Positions 1 through 58,398 of a stretch of DNA of 64,000 nucleotides are shown here, one piece after another. The translations under genes and the position numbers were made by a program. Within the stretch, counting starts at the first letter, position 1; each line of letters begins with the position of its first letter. The stretch lies in the NCBI RefSeq assembly GCF_020882245.1, contig NC_083598.1, forward strand, positions 47,777,858-47,841,857, given 5' to 3'. The notes under the pieces are model-generated. The model saw only the letters and a program-made list of their open reading frames with translations, was not told the origin of the DNA and did not search any database. Origin of the DNA: Rhopalosiphum padi (Eukaryota > Arthropoda > Insecta > Hemiptera > Aphididae).

Positions 1-173
1 CGGTAAGCGACCGGCGCCACCACTGCCGCGAAGTCGGGCCATCAGCCCGACAGTCTCAGCGGAAGCTCAGGTTCACACCGGCAAGCACCATTATTATTCC
101 GCATAACGGCCTCGCGGTGTGTCGCGCGGCGGTAGGCGGACTATGCACAGTGTCCGGTGGCGGCGGTCCCGGC

Positions 174-47900
<47,727 letters not shown>

Positions 47901-48001
47901 CACTCCGTCTGGAGGCAGATGACGGGCACGCCCGCCCCGTTGTGATGCCGCGCCGCCGATTGTTCTTATACGCACTCGCGTGTTGCCGCGTCGCCTCGTA
48001 A

Positions 48002-48007
48002 AATAAA
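48002..48007 (+). terminator. svp: possible svp polyadenylation signal AATAAA
   Basis: A canonical AATAAA lies 102 bp after the svp stop codon. The DNA beyond is so AT-rich that many others occur, for example 48567-48572, and nuclear-receptor 3' UTRs can be long. The real cleavage site is undecided. Confidence 0.3.
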
Positions 48008-48356
48008 ATATATTATTATATATTGTAATATCATATGGAGACGATACGCGGACATCCGCAATAATATTTTTTAACGCGTGGCCGCGACACGCGAACACGC
48101 CGAGGCATCACCGCCGGGTACCGGACGTATGCCGTCACCTTTACGCACGCGTGCGCCGAGAGAAAATCACCATCACCACACCGTCTCCGCCGCCGCCGTC
48201 TCGTCGTATATCACCACCGATAATATTATTATTATATATCGTAATAATGCACCCACTCGTTCGGTCGGCACACGACCAGACGAGTAACGTGTTCGACGCG
48301 CAATGACCTATTATTATGTACTACGGCATCGCGCGATTATTATAATATATTTTATA

Positions 48357-48450
48357 ATTATTATTATTATTATTATTATTATTTATATAATATATTACCT
48401 ATATGCGTTTTATTATTATTATATCTTTTTTTTTTCGTTTGTTTTTATTG

Positions 48451-48484
<34 letters not shown>
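48357..48484. repeat. Two (TTA)n runs in svp downstream DNA
   Basis: Runs at about 48357-48383 and 48454-48484, with pyrimidine-rich sequence between. If transcribed they would give an AU-rich 3' UTR. Confidence 0.85.
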
Positions 48485-48485
<1 letters not shown>

Positions 48486-51400
48486 TTTAATTTTAATATC
48501 CCAAAAATTAGGCCCCAAGTGCGTTTTAGTCTACACGTCACTTATATAGACGACCGGGAGAGTTGCAATAAATTACGATTTTATACCGTAAAAAAAAACA
48601 TTTTTTTTTTCTCGGGTTACGCGTGATGAAAAATTCCATCGGTTGTACATTGAATAGTTTTAATTTTTTTTTATTACGACTACCTATTATTTTTATTATA
48701 TCAACTGTATAGTCAAACTCGCGACTGTAAATACCTATTTATAATATTATATAAATGATATACACACATATACATTGTACAAATAGCATGTACAAATGCT
48801 TATGGGCTTATGGACATACATATCGAACCAACAAAAAAAAATTTACATATATATATATATATATATTATACACAATTGAAACAAAAAAAAATACAACGCC
48901 CCGTGAGAATAATAATAATAATAATAATAATAAACGTTTTTGAGTCATAGTACGATAATATTATATTATTATTTAGGTTATTGTTTTTTTTTGTTTTCTT
49001 TGCAGACTTTTTTCTTTTTTTTTTTTCTTGTTTATACTATGACATTATTATTACGCATTTATGTATAATATTTATTATTAAATTATATTAACACGTTTGA
49101 AACCATACCTTATTACCTGTATTACCTAAACTAAACACGCCATTTCTCTTTTATTTAATCTGTACATAATATATAATACGACACTGCGTATTTACGAATA
49201 TATTATAATACGCATATTAAAAACTGCAGACACACGCCGTAAAAACATAGATGATAATAATGTAAGTTTCATCGCTGCACACGAGTATGCGGTGTTCTAC
49301 TATATATCTTCTAAAATACAATATACGTACATTTACTCTTATTTATTTTCAACGTTTTCCAATGTCCGATTGTCTAAGTGGCATGTCTAGTTGAATTTAT
49401 CAAGGCGGTGGCTATATAGTTACGCCCCGTCAAGATCATAATTATATTATAATAATAATTTTAAAGTTTGTTTTATCTATATAGGTATATATATATATAT
49501 ATATGTATGGCTTTTCAATGATTGGTTTTATTTTTGTTTTTTATGTTACCATTAAACATATAGGGTATACCTATACGTATATAAATAATATGCAACAACA
49601 TACTTGTATCCGCCCATTTAATTGTAATATTATTATGATGTCGCGAAATGCGAAAAGAAAAAAAAATTATATCACTCGATTACAGCAATATTATGACGGA
49701 ATCAGATACACATAATGACATCAGTGTAAGGGATGATGACTATAAAAGGACGGCCGCAACCCCTTCCCCAATCCCACCTGTCAACCAAATATTATTATAA
49801 TATAATCGCACCAATTCATTATATATGTATACAGATGCTGTACAACGTAAATAATATGATATTATAAATCAACATAATACAAACGTGACAAAATCGGTTG
49901 CGTATAGCCGTATAGAACATCTCGTCGTCGTCAAAATCACGTACAAATCGATTTTTAATTTTTTAAATCAATTAACAGAATTCCGAGTACAAATTCTTTC
50001 GTTTCGAGTCATTCTTAATACCTGAATCACACTATGTATTAATATGTGTATGTGAATTAAAATAGGTAGTTAATAAATGGGTATACAGATGAGCTATTAT
50101 TTTATACGTGTTATTTCTTACCGTAATGATATTATGATTCTGGTTGTATTCTAATCACTATAGATTAATCGTATATCATAGACTAGATAGTGTTACATTT
50201 TTCCCGTTATAAAAATCTGTCTGTATGAAACTATATTATAATAGATACAATTATAATTTGTAGAAAAATTATATTCCTAATGATTACTACTGTATTATAG
50301 GTATGGGAGATGTTGACCAAACCGCATTTCAATCTTAGCGCATATTCTATAACACAATTATGTAGGTATAATAGAAATATTAAAAAGTGTGTAAATTGTG
50401 TAAATATAATATCTAGTTATGAATTTACGATGAATTTTTTTTATTATTATTATTATTCTATGTATATATATATATAATATATAAAATGTTAAATTTGGCA
50501 TACAATTTCGTAGTCTGTACTTGTTTTACAACTCGGCCAATAGTTATTTTGCGTTAAACGCGAATCCCATAATAGATAGTATATAATAATCTGGTCGTAT
50601 GTAATAATAATAATAATAATATATTGTAATATTATATACATTATGTTTATGTACAATTTATATAAAATTAATTTGCAAAATGTTATGATTTATTATGTAT
50701 ATTGATATAATATGATGATAATAATAATAATATATTATATAATTGTAAGACGAGTGTTTTCACGCGAAAAAATTTTTTGTAAATATTTGACTATTTTATG
50801 TGTATAGTAAAGAATGCCATATTAAAAAAAAAAAATGATTTTTTTGTTTCAATAATTTTTTATTGATAATATTTCTTTTGTGTTTTAATTTCAAACGACG
50901 ATCGCTATATGACTACATATTATTTAATTATTATATAGATTATACAAATTACAATAATTTGTATGCATATAAATGGATACGATACCATTATACCGTCATA
51001 CCGATGATATTGAGGTAAATATTCGATATATGTCCTGCAGTAACTGGGTTTTATTGAAAGAGACTACTATAATATTGTTTATCTCATAGGTTTCGTGGAT
51101 TTAATTGTTTTTCCGATGAACGCAAGATTTGATTTGGAAACAAATGCAGCAGTAAACTCTCTATAACGAAAAAAAAAATAATAAACATTTTGTGCGTGAT
51201 ATCTTGTAGTATAACTATTTACAAATGATTAATGAATAACTGGACCGATGATACCTGTTTCCGAGGTCCGATACTTTGTAGTCCACCCCTCTTGTTATGA
51301 CATTATATATATATAGCAATATATAGCTATACTATATAATATATGCATAACAATTCGCACACAAACGGGTGCAGAGGTGTCAATTGATATCACCTGATCA

Positions 51401-52526
51401 TAATATGATTATGTTGACAAAGGTGGGCCAGGATAATTGTAGCGATTACAAAGATGTCGTGTAGCTAATACATTATTTTTTTTTTTAAATTAAAAACCAG
51501 TTAAAAATATAATGACCAGCAACCCCGAAAAAAAGCTAGTGTTCGTCGTTGGCGCGTAGGTAATGGTCGGTGATAGTAATAATAAGTTTAAGTAATTCTT
51601 GAACAGTTCATATCATAATTCATATAGTTCTATGCGACTATGGGTATGTCCGTATGTCGTATACAATGCGTACTCATACATATAGCTATAATGCATTGTG
51701 CGTTTTGTGCGTATATATAGTTTGCGGCGCGCGTTCGTCAACCCCGATATATATATACTGCTACAGTGTTCGCAGAGTCGTATCTATATAGGTATATGGC
51801 GAGCAACATCAGAAAACCGCGTTGTGTATATCCACGCGGCCGCCGTCCATTTACATATTATTATCGCGATATACGCAACCGACTGTGTCGTATATAGTGT
51901 AATATGTGCCCATGTGCGTATGCGAAATATCACGTTTCGCATTTTCGTCGAAAGGTCATTACGGACCGTGCGTGTGCATGCTCGTGTACATACGAAGTGC
52001 ATACCTTTTAGAAATTTGGTTTCCGTTCGGGAGTCTTGCCAGAAAATAAAAAAATCGACAGATAAAATACTTTAGGTGCGCGAGAGATTCCCCGTACCCG
52101 AAATAGAAAACGAATTGCACTGCAGTTTGGCCGACCGATAGACCGGTGAAATTCTTTCTTTTTTTTCTGCTCTTCTATTCATCATTCGTTTGGCAAACGG
52201 CGGGCGAGCGTATAACGATATGTGCGCGCTTTCGCACAACGACGACCAACGCTTCACCGGACGAGGAATGAATGAGACTTATTTTTAAAACCATTGTTTA
52301 AAAACGTATTTACGATTTCGTCCTCCCTCGTTTCAATTATCTCTTTGTTCCTTTTAAATTGGACGTATCTTCTTCACGGAATAAGAGAGAGAAAAAAAGA
52401 AATTAGGTACACGCTCGTTCAAAATAGAATCGTTGACGCGCGTCGCGTCATCTTGGGTGTTCCGACGAGCATTTTTTTAATTTTTTTTTTACCATACTAA
52501 CTACGCCACTACTATTAATACATGTA

Positions 52527-52552
52527 TGTGTGTGTGTGTGTGTGTGTGTGTG
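52527..52552. repeat. (TG)13 microsatellite
   Basis: Perfect run in the intergenic region. Confidence 0.95.
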
Positions 52553-53112
52553 ATAGGTGCCTAAATTATGTACAACGGCACAACGCCTGCAAACAGATGC
52601 TAATTATTAAAACATCGGGGATAACATTTTATTTAAAGCACACAGTCTGCATGTTGACAGCACTTGAAACTGCATTACCACACTGAAATTAATTATTAAA
52701 CGCTAAATAATATACCACTGCAAAGATTATTAGTTTTCCGTTGGGTATTAAAGTCCGCATGTATATATAGGTGAAAATTGGCAGAAATTCAACCCACAGC
52801 CACCCATTCGCCCTCTCCATGACCGCCGCACCATTGATCTATGAATTATCACTTATAGTTAACTCATACCGGTGTATTAAAATAAATGACTGTAATACAA
52901 CTTGAGAGTATACTTATTATAAATATCCTCTACTATAATGTTTTATAAGAGTACAATTATAGTTATGTTATAAAAAGATTATATGATTTACGGATGAATA
53001 ATAATAACATGATAATCATATAGGCGTAGGTATTATACCTATTTACCTATATATGTGGTCGAGACATTATCATTTTACCATTTTAATAAACTATTTTTAA
53101 CCCTTATGTTGT

Positions 53113-54306
53113 ACAGTGATATCTGTAAAAGCAACAGTTATAACAATTAGGTACATTTTAATGTGCGAAACTACTCAGTTTATTTATCTGTTCGCAGTAT
53201 GTCAGCTTAGTCAATTACATGCACATCATATTTATTGAGTGCTTCTGGTTATCCTTGTTCAATTTATAGTGGTTTTGCTAGAATTCGGTAAGTTTTGTTG
53301 CAAACAAGACTGTGATTATGGTTAACAAAAAGATGTAAGTAGAAAAAATTACCCTAAGAAATAAAAACAGCCTGTAGCGTTGTCCCCTTCGTTTGCGTTG
53401 CTGCTCTATTCCTACACAATTTTCAGGTCCGGTTTTATATAGGTAATATTTTATACTTACCTATATTATTATTTATTTGACATAATATTCTGTGAAAAAG
53501 TATAAATTTTACTCCATAATCAATATTAATAAAGATAGTTATTTATAAATTTCAATTACAAAAAAAAAATAGAACATATTATTTGGAGGCACTGAGATGG
53601 GCTATTTTAGACTACCCCATGAGAACACCGGGTCGGAATTAACCGCCCGGCTGGCAAAAGTTTTCGCTGATCGACGCGCTTACAGTCGTGTGGCGTGATG
53701 CAGCGTACCCTACGCGACGGCACTTCGAGAACGTTCGTCGGGCGTCAAAGGTATGACGATTGATGATCCCGATAATCGATTAGCTTTCTGAGCGGTGCAC
53801 GTCGATATAATCGCCGTCGGCCGTACAGTGTGAAACACCACCGACAACACGCCGTTACTGAAGTTCACGCGATTGTGGCTGCTGTCTTATTCTGTACTAG
53901 TTCGCGACGTTTGGTCGACAATTCTTGTCGTTAGTATGTTCTGGTTTGGGCGTACTGTTATGGTTCGGTGTTCGTACGATGATCAATATCCGCTAACAAC
54001 AGGCTTCATTCGGGAGTTCTCTCTACTCATAACAGGTCTTGCCGATCGCAGGTCATGCTTCTTCTTTTTCTTCTGCTGGTTTTCTTAGTTTTTGTCAGTT
54101 TGAAGGTTGAGAAAAGACTGGCGATATTCGAAAACGCACCTGTTTTTATACCCGTTGGCGTCACTTATTATTAGGATGTTGTTTAATTTAGAGTTGTTGC
54201 TATGACGATTGACGATGAATTATTGCATTATTATCACATAATATTACATAGTTGAAATCATGCTTTTTTCCTTATCATATTTTCTATTATTTTTAGTCGT
54301 CTAAAT
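53113..54306 (+). repeat. Copy A of a degenerate direct duplication
   Basis: Begins ACAGTGATATCTGTAAAAGC and runs to the TTTCCTTATCATATTTT region. It shares its start, a CpG-rich core (CACCGGGTCGG..., GACGGCACTTCGAGAACG, GAGCGGTGCACGTCGATATA) and its tail (AGGTTGAGA...GACTG.CGATATTCG..., GTTGCTATGACGA, ATTATTGCATTATTATCAC) with copy B, in the same order and orientation. It differs by indels, including about 20 bp missing after GTGGCGTGATGC. It also holds about 300 bp (about 53270-53580) not matched in copy B. CpG-rich against an AT-rich surround, it looks like a repeat-family member rather than a host gene. Confidence 0.7.
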
Positions 54307-54348
54307 CGTCGAGTTCGATGTACACTATGTACAGATGTGTATGTACAG

Positions 54349-55878
54349 ACAGTGACACTTATAAAAGCAACAAGGTCATAACAATTAGGTACACTTAATT
54401 TGAATATGTGATACTACTCAATTTATTTATCTGTTCGCAATATGTGTGAGCTTGGTGAACTGCATGCACGTCATATTCTTCAAGGATGAGTGTGGCGGAG
54501 ACAATCGCGCTTTGGTGGAATAATGTAGAGTTTTGGGGCCCTGAAAAGGGCGATTTTAATACTTCCCCATTAGAGAGCACCGGGTCGGGATTAACCGCCC
54601 GGCAGGGAAGAGAGTTGTCGTTGATCGACGCGCATTCAATCGTGTGGCGTGATGCCGCGGAAGTCTGCAGCGTACACCTAACCCTACGCGACGGCACTTC
54701 GAGAACGTTCGTCGGTCGTCATAGGTATGACGATCCCGATAATCGATTAGCTCTGAGCGGTGCACGTCGATATAATATCGCCGTCGGTCGTACAATGTAG
54801 AACACCACCGACACAACACGCGTCGTTAGTGAAGTCCGCTACGATGACTGCAGCCGTGTCCTTATTCTGTACTATACAGTTCGTGACGTTTGGTCGACAA
54901 TTCTATCGGTGTACAGTCGACGGTGTTCGTTCGGTATTCGATACCCACTAACGACAAGCTTCGCTCGGTCGTCTGGGTCTTGTTTCTTCTTTTTCTTCCG
55001 ACAATCGTCTGCCGGTGGTAGCTGTGTAGAAGCGGCTAGGCCAAGCTGAGTCGGCACTATTATTACCCGAGCCAGCTGACGCGAACAACCAGATAGTGCC
55101 ATGCGCCGGTGCACAGTCTTTTGTGGCCCACCACGTTACTCCTCCACAGCCTCGACGTGCCGTAGACGGACGGTACCGAGCCGGCAGTGGCCGATTAGCT
55201 CGCGGATAGTCGTCGCGCGTCTGGACGGGTGAGGACCGGGGTGAGGAGCTTTGCGTATGTTCCCCGCCGACGCCGTACCGTATGCCACAAGCGGTGTGAT
55301 TACCTTGAGCCGCTCGAAAGCGCTAGGACCAAAGGGCGCGAGTACGGGTAACGGCGGAACCCGTCGTGGTCACCGATTTGGCGGGGCGCACAAAAAGATT
55401 TGACCGGTCGGCGTCCGCGAGGACATTGGTCTGGTGTTCGTGTCAGGTCTGTAAACGTATATCTCGTATACGTCTGTAAATCGTCTGTAGGTGTAGACGA
55501 TGTCTGCCGGTGGTCGGTCGCAGCTGGGTAAAAGCCGAATCGACGCTACCCGTCTACCACAGTAACTTCTGGTCTGAGCGTACTGCTGCGATCCGGCGTA
55601 GTCGACGGTGTTCGTTTCTCTTACTGTGTTCGCCGGCAATCGTTTGGGTCTTGTTTCTTGATTTCTTCTTTTTCTTTTCTTAGTTCTTGCCAGTTTAAAG
55701 GTTGAGAGTAGACTGACGATATTCGGTAAACGCATTCGTATATATATCCGCTGTCATCAGTTATTAGGACGTTAATCGATCTAGCGTTGTTGCTATGACG
55801 AAGATTTATTGCATTATTATCACATAATACATAGATGAAATGATGCTTTTTTTTCCTTAACATATTTTTTATCGTCTT
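54349..55878 (+). repeat. Copy B of the direct duplication, longer, with internal sub-repeats
   Basis: Starts ACAGTGACACTTATAAAAGC and ends with the same tail as copy A. It is longer because about 54950-55640 holds extra CpG-rich sequence. That stretch repeats itself imperfectly: GTCTGCCGGTGG, GTCGACGGTGTTCGTT and GGGTCTTGTTTCTT each occur twice. It contains an uninterrupted 104-codon frame (54486-54800) that is broken in copy A. The mosaic structure suggests a mobile-element family, but no transposase, terminal inverted repeat or LTR was recognised. Confidence 0.7.
54486..54800 (+). other. Unrecognised 104-codon open frame inside repeat copy B
   Basis: Starts ATG (MSVAETIALWWNNVEFWG) and ends VGRTM before TAG. 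Composition is protein-like rather than low-complexity, with an acidic/basic stretch GRHRYDDPDNRLALSGARRY. The matching frame in copy A is disrupted by small indels, so if it was ever coding it is now at most single-copy in this window. It has no family I recognise. It could be a fragment of a captured or transposon gene, or a chance frame in CpG-rich DNA. Confidence 0.25.
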
Positions 55879-58068
55879 TGGTGTATACACTAATTATTAG
55901 TGACTAGTACGTACATACGTTTAAGTTTCAATTTTCAAGTCCCCGCGATTAATATTTTTGAATTACCTATAACAAAGTCATTAAATTTGCTATTCACTGT
56001 TAAAATATCTATTTTTGTCTTATAGTTTAGTTAAAATGCGAAATATCTACAAAAGAAAATGGTGCTTGTATGAATTACTTATTAGGAACCTAGTATTACA
56101 TTTTCATACCCTATAGCTATTTTAATGAAATTGAACTTTTTATACATTTTTAATTAGGTACAAATTAATTTGTACATTTTCGTGATGAATGATAAGAATA
56201 ATAATCGTGTAATACCAATTAAAATAATTTACTACCTATCTAGCCATAATTATAATAAATGCCACAATAAAATCTCCGAAACGAGATAAACACATCACGC
56301 ACTCATCAAGCTTAAACACTTCACCTAAAAGCAAAACAACAAAAAACGATAACATTTTTCAATTCGTATCTGAATACCGTTTCGGTCATTTTCAAGGGTA
56401 CGGGAACAGACGTGACATAGAAATAAATAACACTATTGAAAACAACCAAAAAATGCTAATATCACCACCGATTTTCATTAAATTGTTGATTAAAAATAAC
56501 AATATTTTTGTTGTTCCGATCGAATCCCGATCAAAACGCATCCGAGTTTAAACATCCCCCACCTATTTAACATATCGACCACAACCGCGGTTGACCCATA
56601 ATTTTTATTATTAGATCAACGCCGACCACGTTCACTTCGGTCGACATTGGTACCCAATTACATATTATTATATAATATAATATATTCTTATTAAATTTGT
56701 AGTACTATATACGATATACGATTAAGTACTTTACGTGCCTACCCCAAAACATATGGCAGTCAAAAAGTTCCTTAAAGTACTTTATTTTTGTTTATATCAT
56801 GTATTTATTACTCTCGTCTACTCCAAAGTCCCAAAGTAGGTAATATAGACACGTTTGAATTACAGAATTTGCGACGCAGAAGCGGCGTTTGCGCCAATCA
56901 CCGATTGAAAAGCTATATGGAAGGACGTGAAAAAGATCTGCATTGACCGCATTCGAACTGTATTAAAAGTGCTTGGGTTACACTTTATCTTACCATCGTT
57001 TGGAGTTTAACCTTTGAAGATTGGATTATGGCAGGTAGCGTATGATATAATATTATAATATACACTATGCGGTCGATGCGTGTCGATAATGACGACTTTT
57101 CTTAAAGAATGAATCGTGCTAGGGGCTATAGGGCAATACGGAGTAAAGTACAATAGGGTATTTACTACCCATACATATTTTATAGTACATACTCGCGGCT
57201 AACTCACTTAACGAGTCGATAAGGTCTTAAATAGAACAGACGTTAAACAATATTAAAGCGCGTACCATAAGTTGACAGTGTCGACCCTATAGGGCCTATA
57301 GGCTATAGGTTTTAGCGCTTATTGTTAGCTGTTAGGCAATACGTTTGCACTTGACACATTAGTAATGTAATAAACTTAGTGTGTGATTCAGTAAAGTGAC
57401 GTCCAAAACATTCACTTAAAAATTAAAATCCGTGGTCTGATTACAAATAACTTTTTAAATTTTTATCTTTAATTTTAATAATAGGTCAATCCACTTTAAT
57501 ACTAAAATTATTAGTTAACTAAAGTAACAACACAAAATTGGTTTAAATCAATAAACATTTCCAATGTAGTATAAATTAACTCCTTAGTTTGTGAATTATA
57601 TGACATATTCTTACGACAATAGTGCGTTTATATAATAAATAAAATGAGTCTCGTCCATGCACAGATCTCCTGCTTTCTACATTTAATATATTATATAAAT
57701 TATTGCTCTTAAATGCTCTTGTAGTTTTATGAGGTGCTTTTCATACAAATTACAAATTATTTTGGTTACACCGCACAGTTATCCACATTGTGATTTGTAA
57801 TAAAATATATTTTAAAATCAATAGTAATACCTTAGAAAGGTAGAATATCTATAGCAGGAACCGCAGAAATACGGAAATGATTGGAAATAATAATATTATG
57901 ACATGTTCGTGACGTTATCTCATCGTGGTGTGATAATAACATACTATCGTGATAATGGTTGAAGTTTGAACCGTGATAGTGGCAACTGGCAACGAGTTCG
58001 GTGTTCATCAAAAACTTCGCGCGTTCGAAGATACAATATAATATCTAAAATATCTTAACGTCGATTTT
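55879..58068. other. Intergenic DNA upstream of CCDC43
   Basis: AT-rich and CpG-poor: for example only one CpG in 57421-57600. No gene, RNA or transposon recognised. A small cluster of CTATAGG palindromic units occurs at about 57285-57312. CpG density rises again after about 57900 as the CCDC43 promoter is approached. Confidence 0.65.
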
Positions 58069-58130
58069 CTTCCGGACACGTATCGTGTGTAACGAATCTG
58101 GCCACATCGCAAAACCTGGGCACTTCCGGT
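58069..58130 (+). promoter_or_regulatory. ETS-type (CCGGAAG) motifs in the CCDC43 promoter region
   Basis: CTTCCGG at 58069-58075 and ACTTCCGGT at 58122-58130 are reverse-strand ETS/GABP-type cores, 107-168 bp before the ATG. They sit in a locally CpG-rich, TATA-less stretch, as is typical of broadly expressed genes. The transcription start is not known, so these could lie in the promoter or the 5' leader. Confidence 0.35.
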
Positions 58131-58236
58131 CGCCCGAATTGACGGATTGTCGAATTGTCGAAGGACCGGCCACACGGTTCCCTCCGACAGACTCTGTTAT
58201 TTTTTCCACACGTGATTCCCCAACAGGCCTCAAGAC

Positions 58237-58398
58237 ATGTCGGCGCAATGCACGAAAACGGCGTGGCTGTCGTCGAAACTCAAACAATTCGCGCTGGACG
58301 AGGAGATCTATTTGAACTACATCGAGAGTGTGTTGGACGGCGAAGAAGATCGGTGCGAAAAAATCAGTGCACTTGAGGCGATTCTCGGAGAAGTATTG
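58237..58398 (+). CDS. CCDC43: CCDC43 exon 1
   Basis: 54 codons from ATG to GEVL, then donor GTAAGC at 58399. Phase 0. The frame reads on through the donor to 58650, but that extension shows no similarity and the splice restores the family sequence. Confidence 0.88.

Larger units (their letters stand above)
47901..53112. other. Intergenic DNA / probable svp 3' UTR and downstream sequence
   Basis: No gene recognised. 47901-48300 is CpG-rich and probably 3' UTR. 48300-51200 is very AT-rich with (TTA)n runs at about 48357-48383 and 48454-48484. A CpG-richer patch at about 51690-52270 has open frames on both strands but none resembles a protein. A (TG)13 microsatellite lies at 52527-52552. Confidence 0.7.

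Noticed and set aside
48303..48626. 107-codon open frame rich in Ile, Tyr and Phe
   Set aside because: Direct translation of (TTA)n and T-rich sequence; not a membrane protein gene.
51698..52075. 125-codon plus-strand open frame in the intergenic region
   Set aside because: Cys/Arg/Ile-rich translation of CpG-rich, repeat-rich DNA, no recognisable domain, no supporting splice partners, and a competing frame on the other strand.
58085..58315. Open frame overlapping CCDC43 exon 1 in another frame
   Set aside because: Arg-rich, no family resemblance; the CCDC43 frame splices correctly and matches its family.
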